Positions 1 through 5,522 of a DNA stretch of 12,318 bases are shown here, in pieces. This stretch comes from PS1 clade bacterium (GTDB lineage: Bacteria; Pseudomonadota; Alphaproteobacteria; RS24). The position numbers and the translations under genes are program-made. The DNA is taken from contig JADHOK010000032.1 of NCBI GenBank assembly GCA_016779015.1, forward strand, positions 1 through 12,318, written 5' to 3'. Under the pieces are notes generated by a model. The model ran no database searches. It was not told where the DNA came from and saw only the letters and a list, made by a program, of their open reading frames with translations. Numbering within the stretch: the stretch's first letter is position 1; each line of letters starts with the position of its first letter.

Positions 1-171
1 GCCGCCATGGTGCATAATTTCGGTGCCGCCAGCACGCGGCCCCATTCGCCGCATTATGCCGACCAAGCGCCGCTTTACGCCGCCGAGCAATTGCGCCCGA
101 TTGCGTTGACGCGCGAAGAATTGATGAAAGGCCCGCATCGCATAACGCGCCTGCCCTTAGCGGAGCGCTGA
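1..171 (+). CDS. Penicillin acylase-family hydrolase, C-terminal fragment
   Basis: This is the last 56 codons of a gene that begins left of the window; frame 1 is open from base 1 to a TGA at 169-171. The visible peptide contains HNFGAAST followed by SPHYADQAPLYAAEQL, which matches the C-terminal signature of the penicillin amidase / acyl-homoserine-lactone acylase (Ntn-hydrolase, S45) family, where a G-x-S-x(n)-SPHYxDQ block precedes the end. These enzymes are usually exported, self-processed and cleave amide bonds of N-acyl compounds. The catalytic Ser, signal peptide and linker are outside the window, so substrate class cannot be judged. It converges on the methyltransferase gene at 206-736 with a 34 bp gap that shows no hairpin terminator. 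The family assignment rests only on this C-terminal block. Confidence 0.72.
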   Translation, partial: AAMVHNFGAASTRPHSPHYADQAPLYAAEQLRPIALTREELMKGPHRITRLPLAER

Positions 172-205
172 ATTAGCTTTGGATTAAGTCTGGATTAAAA
201 AGTGA

Positions 206-736
206 TTAGGCGCGGGCGGCTTCCCAACCGAGCATGGTCTGTTTCACTTCAGTACCCCAAAAATAACCGCCAATGCCGCCGTCATACGCCAGCACGCGGT
301 GGCAGGGAATGATAAAGAATACCGGATTTTTACCGACCGCCGAACCAACCGCGCGATTGGCATTGGGTTTGCCGATACGCTCCGCAATGTGTTTATAGCT
401 CGAGGTTTCACCCAGCGGGATGTCTAGCAGCGCGCGCCAGACAGAAATCTGAAACAGCGTGCCTTTGAGATGCAAATTCAAAGCGCGCGGATTGTCAGAG
501 AAATAGCTTATCGCCGCATGGTGATGCGGGGAGCTTTGACGCACCAATTGAGTGCGCGGAAAGGTGGCGCGCATGCGTTGCAGCGCCCGCCCATCTTCAT
601 TGAGCCAGAGATGGCTGAGGCCAATCTCAGTGGCCCCCAGAAGCAGCAAGCCGAACGGGCTTTCGGCATCGGCGATGTGCAGCGTTTCGGGCGGCGCGCT
701 CATCTCGTTTATGGTGATGGTATCGGCGGGGCGCAT
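206..736 (-). CDS. ogt: Methylated-DNA--[protein]-cysteine S-methyltransferase (Ogt/Ada C-domain type)
   Basis: A 176-residue suicide repair protein that transfers a methyl group from O6-methylguanine (or O4-methylthymine) in DNA to its own cysteine. The active-site block PCHRV is at residues 144-148 with Cys145 as acceptor; upstream lies the DNA-binding helix-turn-helix region (GETSSYKHIAERIGKPNANRAV region, about 110-132), and downstream GGYFWG resembles the GYRWG of Ada. The first ~80 residues match the N-terminal ribonuclease-like part of Ada/Ogt. There is no AraC or zinc-binding adaptive domain, so this is a stand-alone repair enzyme, not an Ada sensor. The ATG at 736 is chosen because a strong AGGAG (743-747) sits 6 nt upstream; the open frame extends to 787 but that extension would run into the hairpin at 761-816. 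Divergent from the small gene at 841. Confidence 0.93.
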   Translation of the reverse strand: MRPADTITINEMSAPPETLHIADAESPFGLLLLGATEIGLSHLWLNEDGRALQRMRATFPRTQLVRQSSPHHHAAISYFSDNPRALNLHLKGTLFQISVWRALLDIPLGETSSYKHIAERIGKPNANRAVGSAVGKNPVFFIIPCHRVLAYDGGIGGYFWGTEVKQTMLGWEAARA

Positions 737-760
737 CGGTTTCTCCTTTTCTCTGATGAT

Positions 761-816
761 AGCCAAACGCCAAGGGCAAGGCGACAAGCATCTTGCGCCT
801 GCCCACAGCTTTGGCT
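761..816. other. Long imperfect hairpin between divergent ogt and small-protein gene
   Basis: The sequence folds as nested inverted repeats: AGCCAAA (761-767) pairs with TTTGGCT (810-816); GGGCA (774-778) with TGCCC (800-804); GGCG (780-783) with CGCC (796-799); CAAG (785-788) with CTTG (792-795) around a 3-nt loop. That is 20 base pairs in total, interrupted by two single-A bulges and one internal loop. No T-run follows on either strand, so it is not a classical terminator. It lies 13 bp outside the ogt Shine-Dalgarno (743-747) and 13 bp before the Shine-Dalgarno of the small gene (830-833), so it could act as a leader structure or a shared operator. Function is unknown. Confidence 0.5.
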
Positions 817-840
817 AAATCCCCTTTATGGAGCCGGTTG

Positions 841-975
841 ATGAGTGACAAAGCCAAAAAAGCGCTGGGCGCGATGCTGCTGCTCGTCGGTTTGGTGCTG
901 GCTTTTGAGGCCGTGACCCATGCCCCGTTTTATGAGGAACTTGAGCGCCTCAATATGGACAATCATCAGCACTGA
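841..975 (+). CDS. Small single-pass membrane protein, 44 aa, function unknown
   Basis: A short gene supported by a GGAG (830-833) 7 nt before the ATG at 841. The product has a basic N-terminus (MSDKAKKALG), one hydrophobic segment of about 16 residues (about 9-24, rich in Leu, Val, Ala and Gly), and a polar, acidic, His-containing tail (FYEELERLNMDNHQH). This order predicts a single transmembrane helix; the basic N-terminus would favour its staying in the cytoplasm with the acidic tail outside. It ends 3 bp before the converging stop codon of the halohydrin dehalogenase-like gene. I do not recognise a family. An upstream in-frame start at 793 has no ribosome-binding site and would overlap the hairpin. 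The good start signal and membrane-like composition favour a real gene, but conservation is untested. Confidence 0.55.
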   Translation: MSDKAKKALGAMLLLVGLVLAFEAVTHAPFYEELERLNMDNHQH

Positions 976-978
976 TAT

Positions 979-1704
979 TTATTGCGCCCAGCCGCCGCTA
1001 AACGGTATCGCCTGGCCGACGAAAAAGTCGCTTTCATCCGACGCCAGAAACACCGCAAACATCGCATCCTCGCGCGCCGTCGCCAGCCGACCGGCCGGCA
1101 CACCTTTCAGCAATTCTTTGAATTCCGGTGTTTCGGTGAAAGCCGGCGGGAAATAAACCGGATTTTCGACAAAATTCTGCGCAATCAAATTCATCTGGAT
1201 ATTGTGCGCCGCAATCTCAGCACCGGTAGAGCGCACATAACCGACCTGCGCGTGGCGCGCCGAACTATAGGCGCTGATACCGGCCATGCCTTTGACGCCC
1301 GTGGCACTGCCATAAACCAGAATTTTGCCGTTTTGCCGTTCGACCATTTGCGGTAGTACCGCTTTGGTGAGGCGGTGCAGCGGATGCACCATGACATCGA
1401 ACATGGTCTGCCAGATATCCTCCGGCATCTCGGCCGCCGCAATGCCGAGATTGGCCGGTGCCGCCAGATTGGCCACAAGCACGTCGATATGACCGGTCTC
1501 TTCGATGAGGGCCGCGGCGCGCGCCGGGTCGGAGAGGTCGGATGTATCGGCGATGACCTCCGCGCCTTGCTCGGCAAACACTTCGAGGGTTATCGGCCCC
1601 ATATAATCATCAGCTTGGGTGACCAGCACCCGTTTATCTTGCAGTCGCCCAGTCATGGTTTCAGTCATGGTTTCAGTCATGGTTTCAGTCATGGTTTCAG
1701 TCAT
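979..1704 (-). CDS. Halohydrin dehalogenase-like enzyme (SDR fold, HheB-type)
   Basis: An SDR-fold protein that lacks the glycine-rich NAD(P) motif of true dehydrogenases. Counting from the ATG at 1656 (MTGRLQ), Thr13-x4-Tyr18-x-Gly20 is the T-x4-F/Y-x-G motif of halohydrin dehalogenases, where the cofactor loop is replaced by a halide site. Ser117-x12-Tyr130-x3-Arg134 is their Ser-Tyr-Arg triad; ordinary SDRs have Lys at the last position. A NFVENPVYFPP stretch (161-171) resembles the halide-pocket region of HheB-like enzymes, and SDESDFFVG near the end is typical too. Known members convert vicinal haloalcohols to epoxides, releasing halide, and can open epoxides with cyanide, azide or nitrite. 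The core is 225 residues, normal for the family; an extra Met-Thr-Glu-Thr repeat precedes it. Third gene of the 3460-979 operon. Start uncertain: TTG 1716 overlaps the stop of the GST gene, ATGs occur at 1704, 1692, 1680, 1668 and 1656, and none has a good Shine-Dalgarno. Confidence 0.86.
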   Translation of the reverse strand: MTETMTETMTETMTETMTGRLQDKRVLVTQADDYMGPITLEVFAEQGAEVIADTSDLSDPARAAALIEETGHIDVLVANLAAPANLGIAAAEMPEDIWQTMFDVMVHPLHRLTKAVLPQMVERQNGKILVYGSATGVKGMAGISAYSSARHAQVGYVRSTGAEIAAHNIQMNLIAQNFVENPVYFPPAFTETPEFKELLKGVPAGRLATAREDAMFAVFLASDESDFFVGQAIPFSGGWAQ

Positions 1705-1716
1705 GGTTTCAGTCAA
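1657..1716 (-). repeat. 12-bp in-frame tandem repeat (Met-Thr-Glu-Thr) at dehalogenase N-terminus
   Basis: Five consecutive copies of the 12-bp unit ATGACTGAAACC (read on the minus strand) occupy this stretch; four are perfect and the first has TTG in place of ATG. A further ATGACT at 1656 begins the conserved protein core. Every unit encodes MTET and contains a potential start codon. Since the unit is a multiple of three, copy-number changes keep the reading frame but alter N-terminal length and the distance between the GST stop and the conserved core start. Confidence 0.9.
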
Positions 1717-2624
1717 TCTCTCGCTTCAAACAAGTATCCGAGGCGGGGATAATGCACCAGCACCTCGCCGACTTGCGCGTCTTCGCGTTTTACGGCCAGC
1801 GCTTCGCCCGTCACCCAGACAATCTCGCCGACAGTTTCCTCCTGCCCGTAATCATCGGACCTGATGGCGATACGCTGCCCGACCGACAGCGCTGCATCGA
1901 TAATGGCATCAGCCGGTGGGGTGTAATCGGGTGTCGTGTCTTTGGCGATGGCCAAGGCCTCGGCGGCGTCCATATCCTGTCGGCCGCCCTGCCCCATATC
2001 GATAATGGTTTTCAGCCATTTGGTGATGGCCGGATGCGCGTCTATCTCGGCTTTCAGCGATGCCGCGTTGCACGCGAAATTGAGCACGTGGAAAACCGCC
2101 GCATCGGCCAGCGTGAAACGCGCGCCCAGCATATAGGGCGTGACGGCAAGCTGACGCGCGACCATTTTCAAATCGAGCACGAATTGCGCTTTCACATGTT
2201 CCAGCGGCAGCGCGGCGGCTATGACTTCGGGGCGTTGCATGGCGGCGCGGTCGGTAAGAAACTCCGGCGGCACAATTTCGCTGATTTCATAAATGCTAGG
2301 CGTCGCCGCATTTAAAAACAGCCGCGTATCAGCCCAATCGGCCAGCAATTCGGCCGCGCCCAAAAGCTCGGGCGGCGTCAGCGGTGTTTCGGTAAAGCGG
2401 CTTTCAATCTCGCGGATAATCAGCTTGGTGTCGCAATAAATATGCGCACCGATTTGCAGCACCGGAATTTTGCGATAACCACCGGTCAGCGGCGTCAGAT
2501 CGGGCTTCGGCGCGACAATGGGTTGCGCCACGGCGCGCCAATCGAGACCTTTAAAAGCCAATATGCTGATGACCTTTTTGGAAAAAGGCGACATCTCATA
2601 ATGGTGGAGAATAAGCTCTGACAT
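1713..2624 (-). CDS. Glutathione S-transferase family protein with C-terminal extension
   Basis: A 303-residue protein. Residues 1-78 form a thioredoxin-like GST N-domain: ELILHHYEMSPFSKK places candidate glutathione-activating Ser12/Ser15 at the first helix, IPVL (53-56) gives the cis-proline, and CDTKLI (64-69) replaces the usual E-S-x-I glutathione contact. Residues ~90-210 look like the helical GST C-domain. Unusually for GSTs of ~200-230 residues, a further ~70 residues follow (about 233-303), with VGQRIAIRSDDYG and a beta-rich pattern that suggests a small barrel domain. The start ATG overlaps the stop of the dioxygenase gene (TAATG) and has no Shine-Dalgarno, implying translational coupling. 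Bacterial GSTs can conjugate epoxides or remove halide, which suits its neighbour, the halohydrin dehalogenase-like enzyme. The substrate cannot be read from sequence. Confidence 0.88.
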   Translation of the reverse strand: MSELILHHYEMSPFSKKVISILAFKGLDWRAVAQPIVAPKPDLTPLTGGYRKIPVLQIGAHIYCDTKLIIREIESRFTETPLTPPELLGAAELLADWADTRLFLNAATPSIYEISEIVPPEFLTDRAAMQRPEVIAAALPLEHVKAQFVLDLKMVARQLAVTPYMLGARFTLADAAVFHVLNFACNAASLKAEIDAHPAITKWLKTIIDMGQGGRQDMDAAEALAIAKDTTPDYTPPADAIIDAALSVGQRIAIRSDDYGQEETVGEIVWVTGEALAVKREDAQVGEVLVHYPRLGYLFEARD

Positions 2625-3460
2625 TAGGCGGCGGCGTCAAAATAGGGCCGGTCGCCGGCAATCGTCACGCGCTCCATCACCCGCACTTCGGGGAAGTAAT
2701 CGGAAGCGGCGAAATGCTGGCAAGCCCGATTGTCCCAAAACGCCATCGAGCCGGGACGCCAGCTGAAACGACACTGTACTTCCGGATTCCACGCGGTTTT
2801 ATACAGGCTGTCGAGCAGCGCCGCGCTCTCCTCCGGCTCCATATCGACAATATGGTCGGTGAACGCGCCATTGACGTAAATCAGTCGCTCCTTGGTTTCA
2901 GGATGCGTGCGCACCACCGGATGCACCATGGGGGGGTATTTATCGTGCAGCTCCTCGGCTTTTTTGCCGAGGCGCTTGGCGAAGACGCGGGCGATATCAT
3001 GCGCGGCTGAAAGGTTTTCAATCTTCTCTTTCATCTCGTCCGACAAGCGCTCATAAGCCATCACCATATTGGCAAATAATGTGTCGCCCCCGACCGGCGG
3101 CAACTCAACGGCGCGCAAAATAGACCCCAGCGACGGCGCTTCGCGCCACGTCACATCGGAGTGCCACATATTTTCCGAGCCGCGCGATTTCGGCCCATGG
3201 GCGATGCGCAGCACCTCCGGATTGGGCTGATCTTTGGGTGTCGCAGGATGCACTTCCAGCTCGCCAAAAGCGGCAGCAAAAGCGATATGCGCTTGCTGGC
3301 TCAAATCTTGGTCGCGAAAAAACACCACGCGGTGCTTCAGCAACGCGGCGCGCACTTCCTCAATCAGCGTGTCGTCCAATTTGTTCAGGTCGCAGTCAAG
3401 CAACTCAGCGCCGCAAGCGGGCGTTAATTGCTGCACACGGAAACGGCTGAATTCACCCAT
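2624..3460 (-). CDS. TauD/TfdA-family Fe(II)/2-oxoglutarate-dependent dioxygenase
   Basis: A 278-residue member of the taurine/2,4-D/alkylsulfatase dioxygenase family, which couples oxidative decarboxylation of 2-oxoglutarate to hydroxylation of a substrate. The metal triad is visible as His100-x-Asp102 (MWHSDVTW) and His249 (CQHFAASDY); Arg260 and Arg264 in RVMERVTIAGD sit 11 and 15 residues after the distal His, as in TauD, for 2-oxoglutarate binding. The length is typical for the family. The ATG at 3460 is chosen because GGGAG lies 6 nt upstream (3467-3471); the open frame reaches 3520 without a better start. It is the first gene of the operon with the GST (1-nt overlap) and the halohydrin dehalogenase-like gene, and diverges from the flavoprotein reductase gene across 141 bp. 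Substrate class (sulfonate, sulfate ester, ether, haloacid) cannot be told from these motifs. Confidence 0.92.
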   Translation of the reverse strand: MGEFSRFRVQQLTPACGAELLDCDLNKLDDTLIEEVRAALLKHRVVFFRDQDLSQQAHIAFAAAFGELEVHPATPKDQPNPEVLRIAHGPKSRGSENMWHSDVTWREAPSLGSILRAVELPPVGGDTLFANMVMAYERLSDEMKEKIENLSAAHDIARVFAKRLGKKAEELHDKYPPMVHPVVRTHPETKERLIYVNGAFTDHIVDMEPEESAALLDSLYKTAWNPEVQCRFSWRPGSMAFWDNRACQHFAASDYFPEVRVMERVTIAGDRPYFDAAA

Positions 3461-3601
3461 ATGTCCCTCCCCAATTGCCAGCAGTTTGAGGGCAAATGGC
3501 GGCGCGGTCAATGCTGTCATCGCGGCAAAATTGCGCTCTTCAATTTCACCGTTGAGTTTGTTAACCTGCTTCCCAAGTCAATCAACAAACACGGACCCAT
3601 C
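3461..3601. promoter_or_regulatory. Divergent promoter region with inverted repeat GTTTGTT-N21-AACAAAC
   Basis: These 141 bp separate the divergent dioxygenase and reductase start codons and must hold the promoters of both operons. The clearest structure is a perfect 7-bp inverted repeat, GTTTGTT (3556-3562) and AACAAAC (3584-3590), just upstream of the reductase ATG; two arms about 28 bp apart centre to centre could bind a dimeric regulator. I could not place convincing -35/-10 boxes on either strand. Confidence 0.35.
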
Positions 3602-4852
3602 ATGAGTGTAGTTATCATCGGGGCCGGCCAAGCCGGTCTGCAAATCATTATGAGCCTGCGCCAAGGTTTTGGTGACGGCGGATATACGGGCGATATTACG
3701 TTGATTGGTGACGAAGCCTATCTGCCCTATCAACGCCCGCCTTTGTCGAAAGCCTATCTGTCCGGCAAAATGGAGCGCGATAGACTGTTTTTGAAACCCG
3801 ATAATTTCTACGCCGAAAACAATGTGACACTGAAACTTGAAACCGCCGTCGAGACACTCGACGCGGCGGCAAAAACGGTGACGCTGAGCAATGGCGAGAC
3901 GCTGGCTTATGAGCACGCTGTTATCGCCACCGGCTCGCGCCCGCGTCTGCTCGACGTGCCGGGGCGGCATTTGGAGAATATTTTTGACCTGCGCGGCATG
4001 GCCGATATCGATGCCATGCAGCCGCATTTTGTCAGTGGTAAAAAGCTGGTCGTGGTCGGTGGCGGCTATATCGGTCTGGAAGCGGCGGCGGTTGCCGCCG
4101 ATATGGGCATGCAAGTAACCGTGCTGGAAGCAGCACCGCGTCTGTTGGCGCGCGTCGCCGAGCCTGAAATTTCCGAATTTTATACCCGCCTGCACAAAGA
4201 CCATGGGGTGACACTGGTCACTGACAGTCAGATGGTCGGCTTCACCGCCGTCGAGGGCGCGGAAAATGGCAAAGTGGTCGGCGTACAAATGGCTGATGAC
4301 AGCATTGTAGAGGCCGATATTGTTGTTGTCGGCATCGGCATTCTACCCAATGTCGAGCTGGCCGAGGCGGCCGGGCTGGAGGTCAATAACGGCATTGTGG
4401 TGAATGATTTGGGCCAGACCAGCGACCCGCATATTTTTGCCGCCGGCGATTGCACCAGCCATCCCAATGACCTGTTGGGCCGCACGCTGCGTTTGGAAAG
4501 TGTGCCCAATGCGATTGAGCAAAGCAAAGCCGTCGCCTCGGCCATTTGCGGTACGCCGAAACCTTACCATCAAGTGCCGTGGTTCTGGTCGGACCAATAT
4601 GATGTAAAACTGCAAATCGCCGGTGTGCCCAATGAAATCGACAGCAAAGTGTTGCGCGGTGACGATGCGAGCAATAGCTTTGCGTGGTTCTATTTCACCG
4701 GCGACAAGCTGACGGGCGTGACCGCGGTCAACCGGGCGGCCGAATTTATGGCCGGTCGCATGCTCATTGAAAAATCGCTGAAAGGCGAAGCCGTGCCCGA
4801 CCCGGAAAAATTGGCCGATGAAGACGTGAAGCCGAAAGAGTGGATGGCGTGA
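3602..4852 (+). CDS. FAD-dependent NAD(P)H:ferredoxin/rubredoxin reductase-type flavoprotein
   Basis: A 416-residue pyridine nucleotide-disulfide-type oxidoreductase of the putidaredoxin reductase/ThcD class. The FAD Rossmann motif GAGQAG is at 7-12; YLPYQRPPLSKAYLSG (40-55) is the signature of this class; ATGSRPR is at 109-115; the NAD(P)H motif GGGYIG is at 153-158; the second FAD motif TSDPHIFAAGD is at 273-283; and the C-terminal ~90 residues (WFWSDQYDVKLQIAG region) form the reductase C domain. It passes electrons from NAD(P)H to a small iron-sulfur protein for a P450 or dioxygenase, but no ferredoxin or P450 gene is in the window. The ATG at 3602 is chosen because the FAD motif begins right after it; its Shine-Dalgarno is weak, and the open frame back to 3428 would overlap the divergent gene. 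Its stop overlaps the lipoprotein GTG (GTGA). Confidence 0.92.
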   Translation: MSVVIIGAGQAGLQIIMSLRQGFGDGGYTGDITLIGDEAYLPYQRPPLSKAYLSGKMERDRLFLKPDNFYAENNVTLKLETAVETLDAAAKTVTLSNGETLAYEHAVIATGSRPRLLDVPGRHLENIFDLRGMADIDAMQPHFVSGKKLVVVGGGYIGLEAAAVAADMGMQVTVLEAAPRLLARVAEPEISEFYTRLHKDHGVTLVTDSQMVGFTAVEGAENGKVVGVQMADDSIVEADIVVVGIGILPNVELAEAAGLEVNNGIVVNDLGQTSDPHIFAAGDCTSHPNDLLGRTLRLESVPNAIEQSKAVASAICGTPKPYHQVPWFWSDQYDVKLQIAGVPNEIDSKVLRGDDASNSFAWFYFTGDKLTGVTAVNRAAEFMAGRMLIEKSLKGEAVPDPEKLADEDVKPKEWMA

Positions 4853-5130
4853 GGCATTTTTTGACGCTGATGGTTTGCGCCGCCTTTATAAGCGCTTGCG
4901 CCAGCCGTCACGACAGCCGTCACGATAGGCGTCACGATAGCCAAGACCCCGCCTCCATCGACGACCCGAAATTTGTGAGCTGGTATAAAGCCGCCACACC
5001 CTATGCCCGCACCACCTTTTTCATCACTCTATGCGCGGCGCAAGGCTTCTCCAACGGCTCTATCGAAATCAATCTCTGCCTGTCCAATATGCGGCGCGAT
5101 GCACGGGTGCGCGTCGAAGGGCGTCTTTGA
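4849..5130 (+). CDS. Small lipoprotein, function unknown
   Basis: A 93-residue protein starting at a GTG that overlaps the reductase stop codon (GTGA), with weak GAGTGG 5 nt upstream. Residues 1-16 form a short signal peptide and the lipobox I14-S15-A16-Cys17 predicts lipid attachment at Cys17; Ala at +2 suggests outer-membrane sorting by the Lol rule. Immediately after it comes a charged spacer made of three S/R-R-H-D repeats (residues 19-30). The remaining ~60 residues (DDPKFVSWYKAATPYARTTF onwards) contain two further Cys (in FITLCAAQ and INLCLSN), which could form a disulfide, and I recognise no family. It sits between the reductase and globin genes, with 8 bp to the globin GTG, so all three are probably cotranscribed. 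Confidence 0.68.
   Translation: MRHFLTLMVCAAFISACASRHDSRHDRRHDSQDPASIDDPKFVSWYKAATPYARTTFFITLCAAQGFSNGSIEINLCLSNMRRDARVRVEGRL
4903..4938 (+). repeat. Three 12-bp in-frame repeats in lipoprotein (S/R-R-H-D)
   Basis: Three adjacent units, AGCCGTCACGAC, AGCCGTCACGAT and AGGCGTCACGAT, differ by one or two bases. They encode SRHD-SRHD-RRHD directly after the lipidated Cys. The His/Asp/Arg-rich tether is hydrophilic and may bind metal, which is speculation; the repeat is most simply a slippage-prone linker. Confidence 0.85.
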
Positions 5131-5138
5131 GGTGCCGC

Positions 5139-5522
5139 GTGAGTGCGCTGATTGAGCAAACGCTGACGCATTACGCCGCCCATCATGGCGACCCTTATGA
5201 CGCGGCCTTTGCGAAGCTCTACGCCGCCGACCCGAATTATCAAGCGTTGTTTGTCCTCGACACAGATGAGGGGCTGCGGCGCAATATGATGCGCACCACG
5301 CTGGAGATGGTGGCCACTTATATTGACGACCCCTATGCCGCTTCCAATTTGGTTATCGGGGCACGACTGGTGCATTTGACCTATGAAATCACCGATGATT
5401 TCGACCTGTTTTTCCAAATCACCCGCGACGTGATTGCCGAAGGCTGCGGCAAAATTTGGAGCGACGCCCACGCCGAAGCATGGGACACAATGCTGGCAGA
5501 TTTTGAAAAAGCGCGGGTTTAA
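5139..5522 (+). CDS. Single-domain globin-like protein
   Basis: A 127-residue protein that aligns by eye with bacterial haemoglobins such as Vitreoscilla globin. DAAFAKLYAADPNYQALF (21-38) matches the A/B helices and CD corner, with Phe38 at the position of the invariant CD1 Phe; ARLVHLTYEI (76-85) matches the F helix, with His79 as the likely proximal haem ligand; IWSDAHAEAWDTMLADF (106-122) matches the G/H region. The distal E7 position falls in EGLRRNMM, so probably Arg or Asn, not His or Gln. Such proteins bind O2 or NO, but some relatives are haem-free sensors. The GTG at 5139 is chosen because GAGG (5129-5132) lies 6 nt upstream. Third gene after a flavoprotein reductase and a lipoprotein. 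Its stop overlaps the stop of the convergent glutaryl-CoA dehydrogenase gene by 4 nt. Confidence 0.75.
   Translation: MSALIEQTLTHYAAHHGDPYDAAFAKLYAADPNYQALFVLDTDEGLRRNMMRTTLEMVATYIDDPYAASNLVIGARLVHLTYEITDDFDLFFQITRDVIAEGCGKIWSDAHAEAWDTMLADFEKARV

Noticed and set aside
172..205. Repeated TGGATTAA-like words after the acylase stop, considered as a terminator
   Set aside because: There is no stable stem and no T-run; the similarity is only a short direct repeat.
979..1716. Ordinary NAD(P)-dependent SDR dehydrogenase such as 3-oxoacyl-ACP reductase
   Set aside because: No TGxxxGxG cofactor motif, and Arg replaces the catalytic Lys with exact halohydrin dehalogenase spacing.
1375..1752. Plus-strand frame ending in repeated His-Gly-Phe-Ser
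   Set aside because: The repeat is the antisense reading of the MTET repeat; the rest is antisense to the dehalogenase core.
3428..3601. N-terminal extension of the reductase from 3428
   Set aside because: It would overlap the divergent dioxygenase start, and the FAD motif belongs within a few residues of the true start at 3602.
3578..4288. Minus-strand open frame (236 codons) opposite the reductase
   Set aside because: Antisense to clear FAD- and NAD-binding motifs; His/Gln-rich shadow translation without family features.
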